From the NCBI RefSeq assembly GCF_900113705.1, contig NZ_FOQI01000002.1:186001-250000 (forward strand): a stretch of 64,000 nt of DNA. The letters are read 5' to 3'. Source of the DNA: Collimonas sp. OK307 (GTDB lineage: Bacteria > Pseudomonadota > Gammaproteobacteria > Burkholderiales > Burkholderiaceae_D). The position numbers were made by a program, and so were the translations under genes. Below, one piece after another: positions 47,249 to 55,566 of this stretch. Position 1 is the first letter of the stretch, and each line of letters opens with the position of its first letter. The notes under the pieces were generated by a model. The model worked only from the letters and a program-made list of their open reading frames with translations, had not been told where the DNA came from and made no database searches.

Positions 47249-47349
47249 TTGAAAATTGGACGGGGGGCACAATATTGTCCTGGTCTCCTCCAAATCTCCC
47301 TAAGTTTTGGATTTAGCCCGCTGCCGCAAGGCTGGCGGGCTTTTTTTTT
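47249..47349 (+). repeat. ~100-bp repeat with terminator, copy downstream of dodecin
   Basis: Second full copy, 456 bp after the first. The hairpin arms differ (GCCCGCTGCC with GGCTGGCGGGC) but keep pairing, followed by nine T, so the structure is conserved while bases change. It works as the dodecin terminator. Confidence 0.75.
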
Positions 47350-47492
47350 GTCTCTTGAAAATGCGTCGAAAAAAATAACAAGATGACAATATTCCCGGTT
47401 CGCACACTCGCGGAAATTATTTTCAACGACAAATCAAAGGTGTACATTGCCTATAGCGTCGATAACGCTGATAACGTCGAACCGAGGCGCAT

Positions 47493-47741
47493 ATGAAACC
47501 GCATATGAAACATTTCTCCACCTTTCTCCGCGAAAATCCCCTCTACGCAGGGTTGCTGGGTCTGCTCGCGATATTTGCCGTGATAAAAGGTATCACCCTC
47601 GGGATTGCCTACGTTATTGGCGCGACGCTAAAGCTTGGCGTTGTGGCAGTGGGTCTTTTGCTTGCCCTGAAAATTCTGCTGGTGGCTGCCTGGCTGGCCA
47701 ATAGAGCAAAACGTCAGTCCAGGCCGCTCCTGCTGAAATAA
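47493..47741 (+). CDS. small membrane protein A
   Basis: 82 residues with two hydrophobic helices (YAGLLGLLAIFAVIKGITLG; KLGVVAVGLLLALKILLVAA) and a basic tail. Clearly related to the protein at 48941 in order and spacing. Unknown family. It converges on the AI-2E-type permease gene. Confidence 0.65.
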   Translation: MKPHMKHFSTFLRENPLYAGLLGLLAIFAVIKGITLGIAYVIGATLKLGVVAVGLLLALKILLVAAWLANRAKRQSRPLLLK

Positions 47742-47771
47742 CGCGATTTTCGATTACCGGCCTGCGCCGGC

Positions 47772-48839
47772 TTACCTCACCCAATCCCGCCACAACACCA
47801 TCAGCACCGTCATCAGTGCAGGGCCAATGAAGAGGCCCAGCAGTCCGAACGTCTGTGCGCCGCCGAGGATACCGAACAGGACCAGCAGGAATGGCAGGCG
47901 CGTCGAGCTGCCGATCAGCAATGGCCGCACCAGATGTTCGGCGATCAGCACAACAACAAAGCCGAATACGAGGACGCTGACGGCGCCGACGGTTGCCCCT
48001 TGTACGAAAAGCCACAGGGCGGCTCCGCAGAAAATGATTGGCGCGCAAAACGGCAGCATGGCAGCAATTGCCGTCAGCAGGCCGAGTAGCGTCGCATGCG
48101 GTACACCGGATATCGCGTAGGCGATACCCAGCAGCGCACCTTCGCCGATACCGACCACCACCAGGCCGGCGACGGTGCCGCGCACGGCCGCCGTCATCTG
48201 GCTTGCGATCAGCGCTCCCTCGGCGCCAAAGGCGCGGCGGGTTGCCTTGACCAGGTTTTCGCTCATGCGCGGACCAGCCAGGAAAATGACGAAGAGCGTG
48301 ACCAGCATGAAGCCAAACAGGATCAGCCCGTGTGCGGCGACCGCGCCAAAATGGCGGCCGAAAGCAACCGCCGTTTCACCATGCAACCCGTTCATTACCG
48401 GCGAATCGTGTAGCGGACGTGCGAGATTTTCTTGCCACCAGCTTGCGATCTGCTGCGCCCCGAAAGGCAAGTGATTGACCAGGTCAGGCAGCGGGATGCC
48501 GTTGGCTTCCGCCTGCTTGAACCAGGTTACGAAGTCGTGCATCTCATGCGCGGCCTGTGTAATGACGAGTGCGAAAGGCAGCACGACGAACAATGCGACT
48601 GCGGCTGCGAGCAATAAGGCGACGATGGTTGCGCGGGCCCGCGATCCACGTTGCGGTTCCAGGCGCAACAACAGGGGCCACAACGCTATCGCAATCACGG
48701 CGGCCCAAACCACTGCCGGAATGAAATCGCGCACAACCCACAGTGCGAGTATGACGAGCACCGCATAGAGCGCGGTCGATGCGGCTTGCTGGATTTTCTT
48801 GTTGCCAGGTTCTGGCTCGCCAGACTTGCGTTGGATCAT
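47772..48839 (-). CDS. AI-2E family (PerM/YdiK-like) permease
   Basis: 355 residues, eight helices expected. AVVWAAVIAIALWPL, the periplasmic soluble segment, LFGFMLVTLFVIFLAGPRMSE and the C-terminal GGAQTFGLLGLFIGPALMTVLM are family hallmarks. Members export small molecules or ions; the named AI-2 role is shown for few. It lies between two paralogous small membrane proteins on the opposite strand. Confidence 0.87.
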   Translation of the reverse strand: MIQRKSGEPEPGNKKIQQAASTALYAVLVILALWVVRDFIPAVVWAAVIAIALWPLLLRLEPQRGSRARATIVALLLAAAVALFVVLPFALVITQAAHEMHDFVTWFKQAEANGIPLPDLVNHLPFGAQQIASWWQENLARPLHDSPVMNGLHGETAVAFGRHFGAVAAHGLILFGFMLVTLFVIFLAGPRMSENLVKATRRAFGAEGALIASQMTAAVRGTVAGLVVVGIGEGALLGIAYAISGVPHATLLGLLTAIAAMLPFCAPIIFCGAALWLFVQGATVGAVSVLVFGFVVVLIAEHLVRPLLIGSSTRLPFLLVLFGILGGAQTFGLLGLFIGPALMTVLMVLWRDWVR

Positions 48840-48940
48840 AGAGGTGTCTTTTTTAGTTGATATGCGTCCTGGCCAACCGCAGCCGTTTTCAATGGTAACC
48901 GAAACGTGTACAGTCCATATTCCGCCTAATAAAGGGATCT

Positions 48941-49177
48941 ATGAAATACCTCTCCAGGCTGCTCCGCGACGAGAACCTCTACCTGTGCCTGTTGTGCATA
49001 CCCATGATGTTTGCCATTTTAAGAGGCAGCAAATTTGGCATTGCCCATGTCGACAGCATGACGCTCAAGATCGGCATTGCAATCCTGGCTCTTTTCCTGA
49101 CATTGAAAATGACGTGGCTGGCAGCCTTGATCATCCAGACGGCAAAAAACCTGTACAGGATTTGCGTAAGGAAGTAG
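48941..49177 (+). CDS. small membrane protein B
   Basis: 78 residues, two hydrophobic helices, similar to the product of 47493-47741 (LLRDENLYLCLL; MTLKIGIAILALFLTLKMTW). Unknown function. The upstream strand holds the divergent permease promoter. Confidence 0.65.
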   Translation: MKYLSRLLRDENLYLCLLCIPMMFAILRGSKFGIAHVDSMTLKIGIAILALFLTLKMTWLAALIIQTAKNLYRICVRK

Positions 49178-49191
49178 CGCGCCTCGTATCG

Positions 49192-49217
49192 GTCGACCCT
49201 CGATATCGAGGGTCGAC
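49192..49217. repeat. 26-bp perfect palindrome
   Basis: GTCGACCCTCGAT and its exact complement with no loop, 15 bp after the stop of small membrane protein B. No T-run follows. It may be a terminator-like cruciform or a protein-binding site. Confidence 0.7.
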
Positions 49218-49271
49218 GATCAGCGTGCGGCGCGATTGACGGCAATATTGCCCGCCACCTGCGATCAGTGA

Positions 49272-49439
49272 TTAATAGCGGTTCGGGTTGTCATCCCTGC
49301 GATGATCATCACCTCTGTCATCGTGGTGCTCGTGCTGGTCGCCGCCATTTCTATAACCGCCATCTCTCGGACCGTATGGGGCAACTACGCAGCCGCTGAG
49401 CAGGACGGCCAAACCAAACAAGATAGCAAGGCGTTTCAT
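49272..49439 (-). CDS. small His/Asp-rich lipoprotein
   Basis: 55 residues from ATG 49439. The signal MKRLAILFGLAVLLSGC has lipobox LSGC, followed by a short tail rich in His, Asp, Arg and Gly (HEHHDDRGDDHRRDD) that could bind metal. CTGGAAA is upstream. Confidence 0.7.
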   Translation of the reverse strand: MKRLAILFGLAVLLSGCVVAPYGPRDGGYRNGGDQHEHHDDRGDDHRRDDNPNRY

Positions 49440-49529
49440 GATGGTTTCCAGACTTTTCAGGGATATCAGGTTCGACGCTTGAATCCGTGTATCGTTCATT
49501 CCGCCCGAATCGGTCCGATATGGAAATGG

Positions 49530-49730
49530 CTAGCTGGCCGGCCGTTCGGTCAGGCTTTCGCGCCAGTCGCCGGAATAGGCGAAAGTCGGGGCATGGACTT
49601 CCTGGGCGTACCAAAAATGTGTCCTGAGCTTATGATTCGGCTCCATGAACCAATGGGCGTGCCCGCTTGCATCCATTGCCCACCAATGCGCGCCTTTCGG
49701 CGCATGTCTCCAGTCAACCTCGCCGTACAT
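49530..49730 (-). CDS. small hypothetical protein
   Basis: 66 residues with AGAGG 5 bases before the ATG. Aromatic-rich: VDWRHAPKGAHWWAMDASGH, AHWFMEPNHK. Such W-A-P-x-G-A-x-W patterns occur in short phage- and plasmid-borne proteins of unknown role. Coding is likely because of the ribosome site and composition. Confidence 0.55.
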   Translation of the reverse strand: MYGEVDWRHAPKGAHWWAMDASGHAHWFMEPNHKLRTHFWYAQEVHAPTFAYSGDWRESLTERPAS

Positions 49731-49830
49731 ATTTGCCTCTTGCTTTTCAGCTACGAAAATAATGCCCTAAAGCGTAATGTCTTGAAGCAGCAATTTCTGC
49801 AATTTTCATTACAGAATCCAAACGCTTAAC

Positions 49831-49862
49831 AGACATCTACACAGAAAGACATCTACACAGAA
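49831..49862. repeat. tandem 16-bp repeat after pilA
   Basis: AGACATCTACACAGAA twice, exactly adjacent, starting 38 bp after the pilA stop on the minus strand. Confidence 0.8.
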
Positions 49863-49899
49863 TAAAAATTCTGACAGGCACATTGGCTGGCGAGTTCCG

Positions 49900-50337
49900 T
49901 TATTTACACAGCACCGTGGCGATACAGCCGCTACCGCTAGTCGACCATTGGACCGGATTGCCGGCGGTCGGCGTCAACACATAGGTATCTGTGGCAAGAA
50001 TGCCGTCTTTTGCTTGTGGAACAACTGTGATGACGCCGTTCTTGGTGCTGACCGTAGCCACGCGACCGCCTGGATCTCCGGCAGCATCGGCGGGAATGCC
50101 ATTGGCGCCGCCGTCGCAACCTGCGGTGGCATTCAATTTCTGCACACAAGCCTCGACTGCAGATTTAGTCGCAACGCTCGCCGCAATCACTTCTGCAAAT
50201 TTTTCTTTCTTCAGACGGTTTTGATAAGCAGGTATGACAACCGCTGCCAAAATGCCAATAATCGCAACAACCAGCATCAACTCTATCAACGTGAAACCTT
50301 GATCCCTCCGGACAGGCAGGCGATGTGAATTTTTCAT
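49900..50337 (-). CDS. pilA: type IV pilin, major-pilin-like
   Basis: 145 residues. Prepilin peptidase site RRDQG|FTLIELMLVVAIIGILAA with Glu at mature position 5, and a disulfide-type C-terminal loop closed by Cys (SGCIATVLC). AAAGGG precedes the ATG. Probably the major subunit of type IVa pili. It stands alone, separate from the minor pilin cluster 1.8 kb away. Confidence 0.88.
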   Translation of the reverse strand: MKNSHRLPVRRDQGFTLIELMLVVAIIGILAAVVIPAYQNRLKKEKFAEVIAASVATKSAVEACVQKLNATAGCDGGANGIPADAAGDPGGRVATVSTKNGVITVVPQAKDGILATDTYVLTPTAGNPVQWSTSGSGCIATVLCK

Positions 50338-50543
50338 TTTGACACCCTTTGATTTAGTGGAGCAGGCGAAGCTTCCAATTAGAGAGCCAGAAGCTGATTT
50401 TGTTCTTACTGTTCGTGCAAGACATGGCGCTTGTGTTGCCTATGGTATATTTTATGCATCTATTGCCAAAAATGCAAAGTCTCGGCTGTCAAATTAATGC
50501 GATGATCTCGGCTCACCAGGGAGATCGATTGCAACTGCCCGCC

Positions 50544-51119
50544 TCAGCTGCCAATTACTTTCTCAATCCGCCGATCGGGAATTAACCACATGATCGCCAC
50601 CAGCACGTACAGCCCGAGCGCCAGCCACCGATTGACGAAAGAAAATGGAATCGCAACCGCGTAGGCAATCACCGATAACTTACCCTTGAAGTCATTGCCG
50701 ACCGCTTGGGCCAGAACCGATTCCTTTCCATGCAGATTGATCAGCGTGCGGCTCAAAATGTAGTAGGCAACGCCGGCCATCAGCAGCACCACGCCATACA
50801 GCGCCACCGGCACTTCGGAAAAATGATTTTCACCCATCCAGCCGGTGGCGAACGGAATCAGCGAGAGCCAGAACAGCAGATGCAGATTGGCCCACAAGAC
50901 CGAACCATTGATCTTTTGTACTGCATGCAACATGTGATGATGGTTGTTCCAGTAGATACCAGTATAGATAAAACTGAGTATGTAGCTGACGAACACCGGC
51001 AGTATCAGCCACAGCGCGGCCAGGCTAGGTTCGTGCGGCACTTTCATTTCAAGCACCATGATGGTGATGATGATGGCGATCACGCCATCGCTAAATGCTT
51101 CCAGCCGGCTCTTTCCCAT
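50544..51119 (-). CDS. TMEM175-family potassium channel-like protein
   Basis: 191 residues with six helices. The start MGKSRLEAFSDGVIAIIITIMVLEMKVP is the TMEM175 (DUF1211) signature, where R…FSDGV lines the pore. AAAGGAAA precedes the ATG. Bacterial homologues conduct K+ with weak selectivity. Stand-alone gene. Confidence 0.9.
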   Translation of the reverse strand: MGKSRLEAFSDGVIAIIITIMVLEMKVPHEPSLAALWLILPVFVSYILSFIYTGIYWNNHHHMLHAVQKINGSVLWANLHLLFWLSLIPFATGWMGENHFSEVPVALYGVVLLMAGVAYYILSRTLINLHGKESVLAQAVGNDFKGKLSVIAYAVAIPFSFVNRWLALGLYVLVAIMWLIPDRRIEKVIGS

Positions 51120-51378
51120 ACAAGATTTCCTTTAATTCAGCTAAGGCCCGGTTCTGATTATCTATTCTCTAAGATTCTGTTGCATAAATCCGAATTTTGG
51201 ATGGATAAGCATGCCAAATACAAAAGAGAAGACGATTTTGCAATCTCATTTTGCTACATTCATTTACTTAAAGTTACACTTGTTGCCCCTCCGAACAACA
51301 TCTACTGATTGTTACCCGTACACTGAAGCTATGAAACGGCGAAATTGCCGAATGGTGTGCAGGTAAACAGGATACAAA
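51120..51378. other. divergent intergenic region
   Basis: AT-rich promoter region between the TMEM175-like gene and the gene at 51379. No small gene is visible. Confidence 0.4.
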
Positions 51379-51693
51379 ATGAAAAAACTTTTAGCATGTC
51401 TGGCGTTTGGCGTCATTGCCGCTGGTGCTTGCGGCAGCGCTGCAGCTCGTGTGGATGTCGGCGTTGGCATTTACGTCGAGCCGCCGCCACAGGTATATTA
51501 CCCGCCGGTTGTACAGTACGAACCGCGCTATGTTCCCGCGCCGGTGTATTACCCTCCGCAGCCAGTCTATGTGGAACCCGGCTGGCGCGAGCATCGCGAA
51601 TGGCGGGAGCGTCGTGACGACGAGTGGCGTCGTGAAGAATGGCGTCGTCGGGAAGGCTGGCGTGAACATCGTCGCCATCATGACGACGATTGA
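51379..51693 (+). CDS. exported Pro/Tyr- and Arg/Trp-rich protein
   Basis: 104 residues. The signal MKKLLACLAFGVIAAGACGSAAA is followed by repeats of YYPP and YVEP, then a strongly charged tail with W-R/E repeats (REWRERRDDEWRREEWRRRE). CAGGAT precedes the ATG and a strong terminator follows. The arrangement is seen in small YXWGG/glycine-zipper-like envelope proteins. The function is unknown. Confidence 0.78.
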   Translation: MKKLLACLAFGVIAAGACGSAAARVDVGVGIYVEPPPQVYYPPVVQYEPRYVPAPVYYPPQPVYVEPGWREHREWRERRDDEWRREEWRRREGWREHRRHHDDD

Positions 51694-51722
51694 GCTTGAC
51701 TAAGCTTGCATTCGACTGAACC

Positions 51723-51751
51723 AAGCCCGCTGCCAGCGGGCTTCTTTTTTT
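51723..51751 (+). terminator. intrinsic terminator
   Basis: AAGCCCGCTG-CC-AGCGGGCTT then CTTTTTTT, 30 bp after the stop of the gene at 51379. It may also serve pilE-side transcripts poorly. Confidence 0.85.
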
Positions 51752-51755
51752 ACGA

Positions 51756-52178
51756 CTAACGCCCCCAGCATTCCGCCAACGAGGCAGTATTGCCGATTAG
51801 TCCACGTGCGCCGGTATGGTCCAAAGTGAATGTGCCGCATTTGTCCATGACAGCGGGCACCGCGTGCAATTGATAGGCGCTGGCATGGGTTTGCCCGTCT
51901 ACCAGACTGATCGCATACTTGATCGCACCTGTTTGCGGCGAACGATTCAGGTCGTCCGGCAGGACAGGGGGCTGGTTATCACCGCCGAGGTAGGTGTGAT
52001 GCACGGAGAAACGTCGCTCCATCCAGTTTGCCGCTTCCAGCATGGTTGCTCGCGCGGCCACGCGTTGGCTGCGCCTGACATGCTCGCTATAACTGGGCAA
52101 CGCTATGCTGCTCAGGATAGCGACGATTGCTACCACGATCATGATTTCGACCAAGGTGAAGCCTCTTTGCTTGTGCAT
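51756..52178 (-). CDS. pilE: minor pilin PilE
   Basis: 140 residues. Cleavage site QRG|FTLVEIMIVVAIVAILSSIALPSY, then ERRFSVHHTYLGGDN and a Cys-containing end (DKCGTFTL…LAECWG), as in PilE-type minor pilins following PilY1. Last gene of the pilV-pilX-pilY1-pilE row. Confidence 0.85.
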   Translation of the reverse strand: MHKQRGFTLVEIMIVVAIVAILSSIALPSYSEHVRRSQRVAARATMLEAANWMERRFSVHHTYLGGDNQPPVLPDDLNRSPQTGAIKYAISLVDGQTHASAYQLHAVPAVMDKCGTFTLDHTGARGLIGNTASLAECWGR

Positions 52179-52189
52179 ACTCTTTGTCT

Positions 52190-54037
52190 CTAGCTCGGGC
52201 CAACACTATTCAACGGCACCGGCAATTGACGCCAGGTTCTTATCGGGCGCCGTGTGGCCGGATTAAGGTCGAGCGCTTGCAGCCCGCCGTCGCGGCCTCT
52301 TATAGCTACTTGCCGGCGACCATCCGGCAACGTGATGAAAGCGGGTGTTACGGCTGAAACAGCTACTTCCAGCATTGAAACATCTTGCGGGAAATCATCG
52401 AGTGCCGCTTCGGCCGTGGCGCCGCCTGTGGTGAAGTCGATTGCAATCAGATACGATTTTTCCGTGCTGGAAGAGTAGGTCAACGCCCACAATACGCCAT
52501 CGATGATCTGCAATTTCCCGACTACCTGGCCAACTTTAGCGGGCAGGTCGATGTACCAGCCGCCTTGTCTGCTCCAGTTGACGGTGTTGCTGGTTAATTG
52601 CCATTTTCCGGTATCGGCATCTGACTCCGTCAGGGTTTGTTTCTGCAACTGGCTTCTGCTTGTGGCAGGAACAGCGCCTGGCTTTTCCAAGATGCCGTAC
52701 AAGCTTGCTGTTTGAGACTTGCTCCTGGCATCGTCCTCAGTTTTACCCGCACCAAACATGATCATGGCGCCGCCTTGGGGATGATGATCAAGCAAGGCTT
52801 GCCGCATCAGGGATTGCATCTTGCCGCCGCTATCGGCAGCCACAAACAGGGGACGACCGTCGAACGCGACTTGCCAGCGCTCCGGCTCACTTGCACTAAG
52901 GTCGAATTTCCAAAGACTGCCTAGCAAGTCGCCTGCATAGGCAGTACTTGCTTCACGCCGTTGGTTAAAGACCAGGGCCGGCGTCCCCAAGCCATTTGGA
53001 ATCGCCGAATCAACGGCGCCGGCCACCAGCTTTTTTATCAGTCTGCCGCTAACCAGGTCGACCAGAAGCATGACGGCGCGTTGTTTCTCGCTCTGATAAC
53101 CATTGCCATACAGCGCGACCCAGCTACCGTTGCGCAGGCGGATTGCGAAGGCCTCTCCCAGCAAGTAACCCATGTCTTCATCGGGTAGCCCCTGGCCGTC
53201 GTCTTCCGCGCTCTTTTGCCAAAGGAGTGCGGATATCTGCGCCTCCGGATCGCTGACATCGATCGCAAACATGCTCTTCGCAGCGGCGCCGGTCGAACCA
53301 AGGAGGATGGTTTTCCATGCGGCGCTTCCGCTCTTGCCGAGATAGGCGTCACCTGCGGTGATCTGGCCATCAACGAACAAACGGTGTGCATAGTCGATGT
53401 CGCTCAATAACGGCAAATGCTCAAAGATGGCGTGTGGAATGAATGCGGTTCTTTCGACGCCGCTGATGGCATCGAAACCATGCAGCATGCCGTCATTGGC
53501 GCCAACGTACAGCATGGCGCGACGCTGGCTCTTGCTATCGACAAACTGCCGGTAACTGCCACCGCCTTCTGTTGCAGGCAGCAGCTGATAAGCCGAATCG
53601 GAGACGCCGACATACAGCGGTGACGAATTGATGATGTCGCCCAGCTTGCCTTCACGATCCCGGAACCGGCCGACGCCATGTCCTATTTCCAGCGCGTCGT
53701 TACCTCTCAGGTATTGCAGGACATCCTCCGAGGACAATATGGATTTTTTCACGTCGTCCATATGCGGCCATTCAAATGGCAGCGTTCGAGCAACGGTGCC
53801 TTCGCCGGCAGTCAGGATACGCCGCGCCTGCCACGGCGGAATCAGATCGGCGGCATCCCATTGCGCCGTTTCGGAAACGCCGTTCATACCGATCGGATAG
53901 GCTTTGACATGACCTTGCCATGTGGTGGCTTCGTAGCTGGTTGTATAGATGAACGGTTGCTCATCCGGCGTATTTGCGGCTTGGGCATTAACAAACATCA
54001 GCATGGCTACGCAGATGCCGCAAAAGACAGCTTTCAT
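52190..54037 (-). CDS. PilY1-like pilus-tip protein, short form
   Basis: About 615 residues from ATG 54037 (signal MKAVFCGICVAMLMFVNAQA). It corresponds to the C-terminal beta-propeller half of PilY1: GDIINSSPLYVG, RAMLYVGANDGMLHGFDA, TILLGSTGAAAKSMFAIDVS, AYAGDLLGSLWKFDL. The N-terminal von Willebrand-like adhesin part present in typical ~1000-residue PilY1 proteins is missing. The calcium loop is not obvious. An extended start at 54055 has no ribosome site. It presumably caps the pilus with the minor pilins. Confidence 0.82.
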   Translation of the reverse strand: MKAVFCGICVAMLMFVNAQAANTPDEQPFIYTTSYEATTWQGHVKAYPIGMNGVSETAQWDAADLIPPWQARRILTAGEGTVARTLPFEWPHMDDVKKSILSSEDVLQYLRGNDALEIGHGVGRFRDREGKLGDIINSSPLYVGVSDSAYQLLPATEGGGSYRQFVDSKSQRRAMLYVGANDGMLHGFDAISGVERTAFIPHAIFEHLPLLSDIDYAHRLFVDGQITAGDAYLGKSGSAAWKTILLGSTGAAAKSMFAIDVSDPEAQISALLWQKSAEDDGQGLPDEDMGYLLGEAFAIRLRNGSWVALYGNGYQSEKQRAVMLLVDLVSGRLIKKLVAGAVDSAIPNGLGTPALVFNQRREASTAYAGDLLGSLWKFDLSASEPERWQVAFDGRPLFVAADSGGKMQSLMRQALLDHHPQGGAMIMFGAGKTEDDARSKSQTASLYGILEKPGAVPATSRSQLQKQTLTESDADTGKWQLTSNTVNWSRQGGWYIDLPAKVGQVVGKLQIIDGVLWALTYSSSTEKSYLIAIDFTTGGATAEAALDDFPQDVSMLEVAVSAVTPAFITLPDGRRQVAIRGRDGGLQALDLNPATRRPIRTWRQLPVPLNSVGPS

Positions 54038-54084
54038 ACTTGGGAGCACTTCCATGAGGAACGACGTTATGAAGGATACGAAGG

Positions 54085-54603
54085 CTACAAAAGCAAATAA
54101 CTTTGCAACACAACCACCGCCGCCGTACTCGCGCCTATCCCGCGCGCGGTAACTCTATACGCTGGCCGCTGTTGCGGGAGGTGCTGCTGGTACTGCAGGT
54201 CGCCGTCGAATTGCAATTTCTCAACCAGGCAACGCGCTGGCATCGCAGCCGCCGCGCCTTCGCTGCCTATGCGCGGCATGGCCACCGAGACATTGCTGTT
54301 ACTCCAGCTGTCTGCGATTTCCCAATAGGGTTTGCTATTTGCGCCGTCAACCGGAATCGGCCCTTGCTTGAGTTGCGGGATGGTAATCGGCGATAGCTGC
54401 AGCTGGTTTCCGCAAAAACGCAGGGCGTGTTCGGCGGCCTGGAATGCCATCTGCCGGTTGCCGGCATTGGCGGCCATTTTTGCTTCAAGCAAAGCCGCAC
54501 GCAATGCGGTGAAACCGATAAGCATCATGACCATCAGGAAAATCAACACCATCGGCAAGACCAGGCCAGACTGTGGATGCAATTGCCGACGAAAATTCTT
54601 CAT
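54085..54603 (-). CDS. pilX: minor pilin PilX
   Basis: 172 residues. The pilin-like N-terminus HPQSG|LVLPMVLIFLMVMMLIGF has Leu, not Phe, at position 1 and no Glu 5, as usual for PilX. The ATG overlaps the pilV stop (ATGA). PilX-type sequence MAANAGNRQMAFQAAEHALR follows. A longer in-frame extension to 54810 is antisense-like and is rejected. Confidence 0.82.
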   Translation of the reverse strand: MKNFRRQLHPQSGLVLPMVLIFLMVMMLIGFTALRAALLEAKMAANAGNRQMAFQAAEHALRFCGNQLQLSPITIPQLKQGPIPVDGANSKPYWEIADSWSNSNVSVAMPRIGSEGAAAAMPARCLVEKLQFDGDLQYQQHLPQQRPAYRVTARGIGASTAAVVVLQSYLLL

Positions 54604-55142
54604 GGCGATACCACCGCAGCGTAGCAAGACACCTCTCGATGCAACACCGGATCGGCTGCTGTTGGCTGGCAATTTCTCGCAACTGGAGTAGCTCCGTCGG
54701 CCGCAGCAAGCATATCCAGGAAATATACCTTGACCGTAAAACCATCGGCCACCGAACCGGCGATCTCGCCCCAGCCGCCGACCATGGCATTGCCGAGGCC
54801 GGTACGCCACTCATGAATATCTTTTGCCGCCAGTTCCTGCGAAGTACAACTCCCGGGACCAGGGCAGGATGGCGCAGGATCACCAAGCGCGGGATATCTC
54901 TGCCGCGACAGATTGTAGGCGCCGTCATGGGCGCCGCGGATATTGCCGCGCATGCGATCGGCCAGGTCGGCGCTGAACTGGCTTGCCATGGAACGCAGGT
55001 GCGCCGTCTTCTGATAGCGCAACGCGACGATCTGCATGCTGATCAAGGCAAACATGGCGAAGACCATGATGACGATCGCCACCAGCACTTCTATCATGCC
55101 GATTCCGGATTGCATCGTAGCGCGATTGCCGGCCAAGCTCAT
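54600..55142 (-). CDS. pilV: minor pilin PilV
   Basis: 180 residues. Cleavage site MQSGIG|MIEVLVAIVIMVFAMFALIS with Glu near the usual position. AAAAGGAG is upstream of ATG 55142. First gene of this minor pilin row. pilW, which in many relatives lies between pilV and pilX, is absent; the two genes overlap directly. Confidence 0.85.
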   Translation of the reverse strand: MSLAGNRATMQSGIGMIEVLVAIVIMVFAMFALISMQIVALRYQKTAHLRSMASQFSADLADRMRGNIRGAHDGAYNLSRQRYPALGDPAPSCPGPGSCTSQELAAKDIHEWRTGLGNAMVGGWGEIAGSVADGFTVKVYFLDMLAAADGATPVARNCQPTAADPVLHREVSCYAAVVSP

Positions 55143-55252
55143 ATCCGTCTCCTTTTCAGTCCAACATCTTCTGGAAAGAATTATAGGAACGGCATGTCGA
55201 CGAGGGAATAGGTTATGCGCCTAAGTACGCGGCAGGCAATACCTAATAAACT

Positions 55253-55564
55253 TCAAGCAAATTTATCCAGCAGAGCGGCCAGATTCCTGGCGCTCTGCTG
55301 TACTTGCTCAGGGCCGTCTGCAGCAGTGGTGTGGGTAACGATGGCATCGGTCAGCAGAGTGATGAATGCCCGGTCCAGCGCCTTGCGGGCGGCGGCCAGT
55401 TGCTGGGCGACGCCATCGCAATCTGCCGGCACTGCGGCATTGGCAATCAGTTTTTGCACTCCGCGAATCTGGCCTTCGACCCGTGCCAGACGATGCAGCA
55501 AGTCCTTTTTCTGCTCATCCGTCAGCGCCGTGCCATGCACGATTTTTATAGGGGTATCGCTCAA
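55253..55564 (-). CDS. CsoR/RcnR/FrmR-family repressor
   Basis: 103 residues from TTG 55564 (AAGGAGG is 6 bases before it; a TTG at 55570 would leave no spacing). All-helical family core: LLHRLARVEGQIRGVQKLI, with the conserved Cys in PADCDGV. Which metal or aldehyde it senses cannot be told; the His ligands of RcnR are not all evident. It overlaps or follows the histidine kinase gene by a few bases, so it is co-transcribed with the two-component pair. Confidence 0.82.
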   Translation of the reverse strand: MSDTPIKIVHGTALTDEQKKDLLHRLARVEGQIRGVQKLIANAAVPADCDGVAQQLAAARKALDRAFITLLTDAIVTHTTAADGPEQVQQSARNLAALLDKFA

Positions 55565-55566
55565 TG

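Noticed and set aside
54604-54810. N-terminal extension of pilX to 54810
   Set aside because: Lies within pilV out of frame and would put the pilin signal 70 residues inside; ATG 54603 with ATGA overlap fits.
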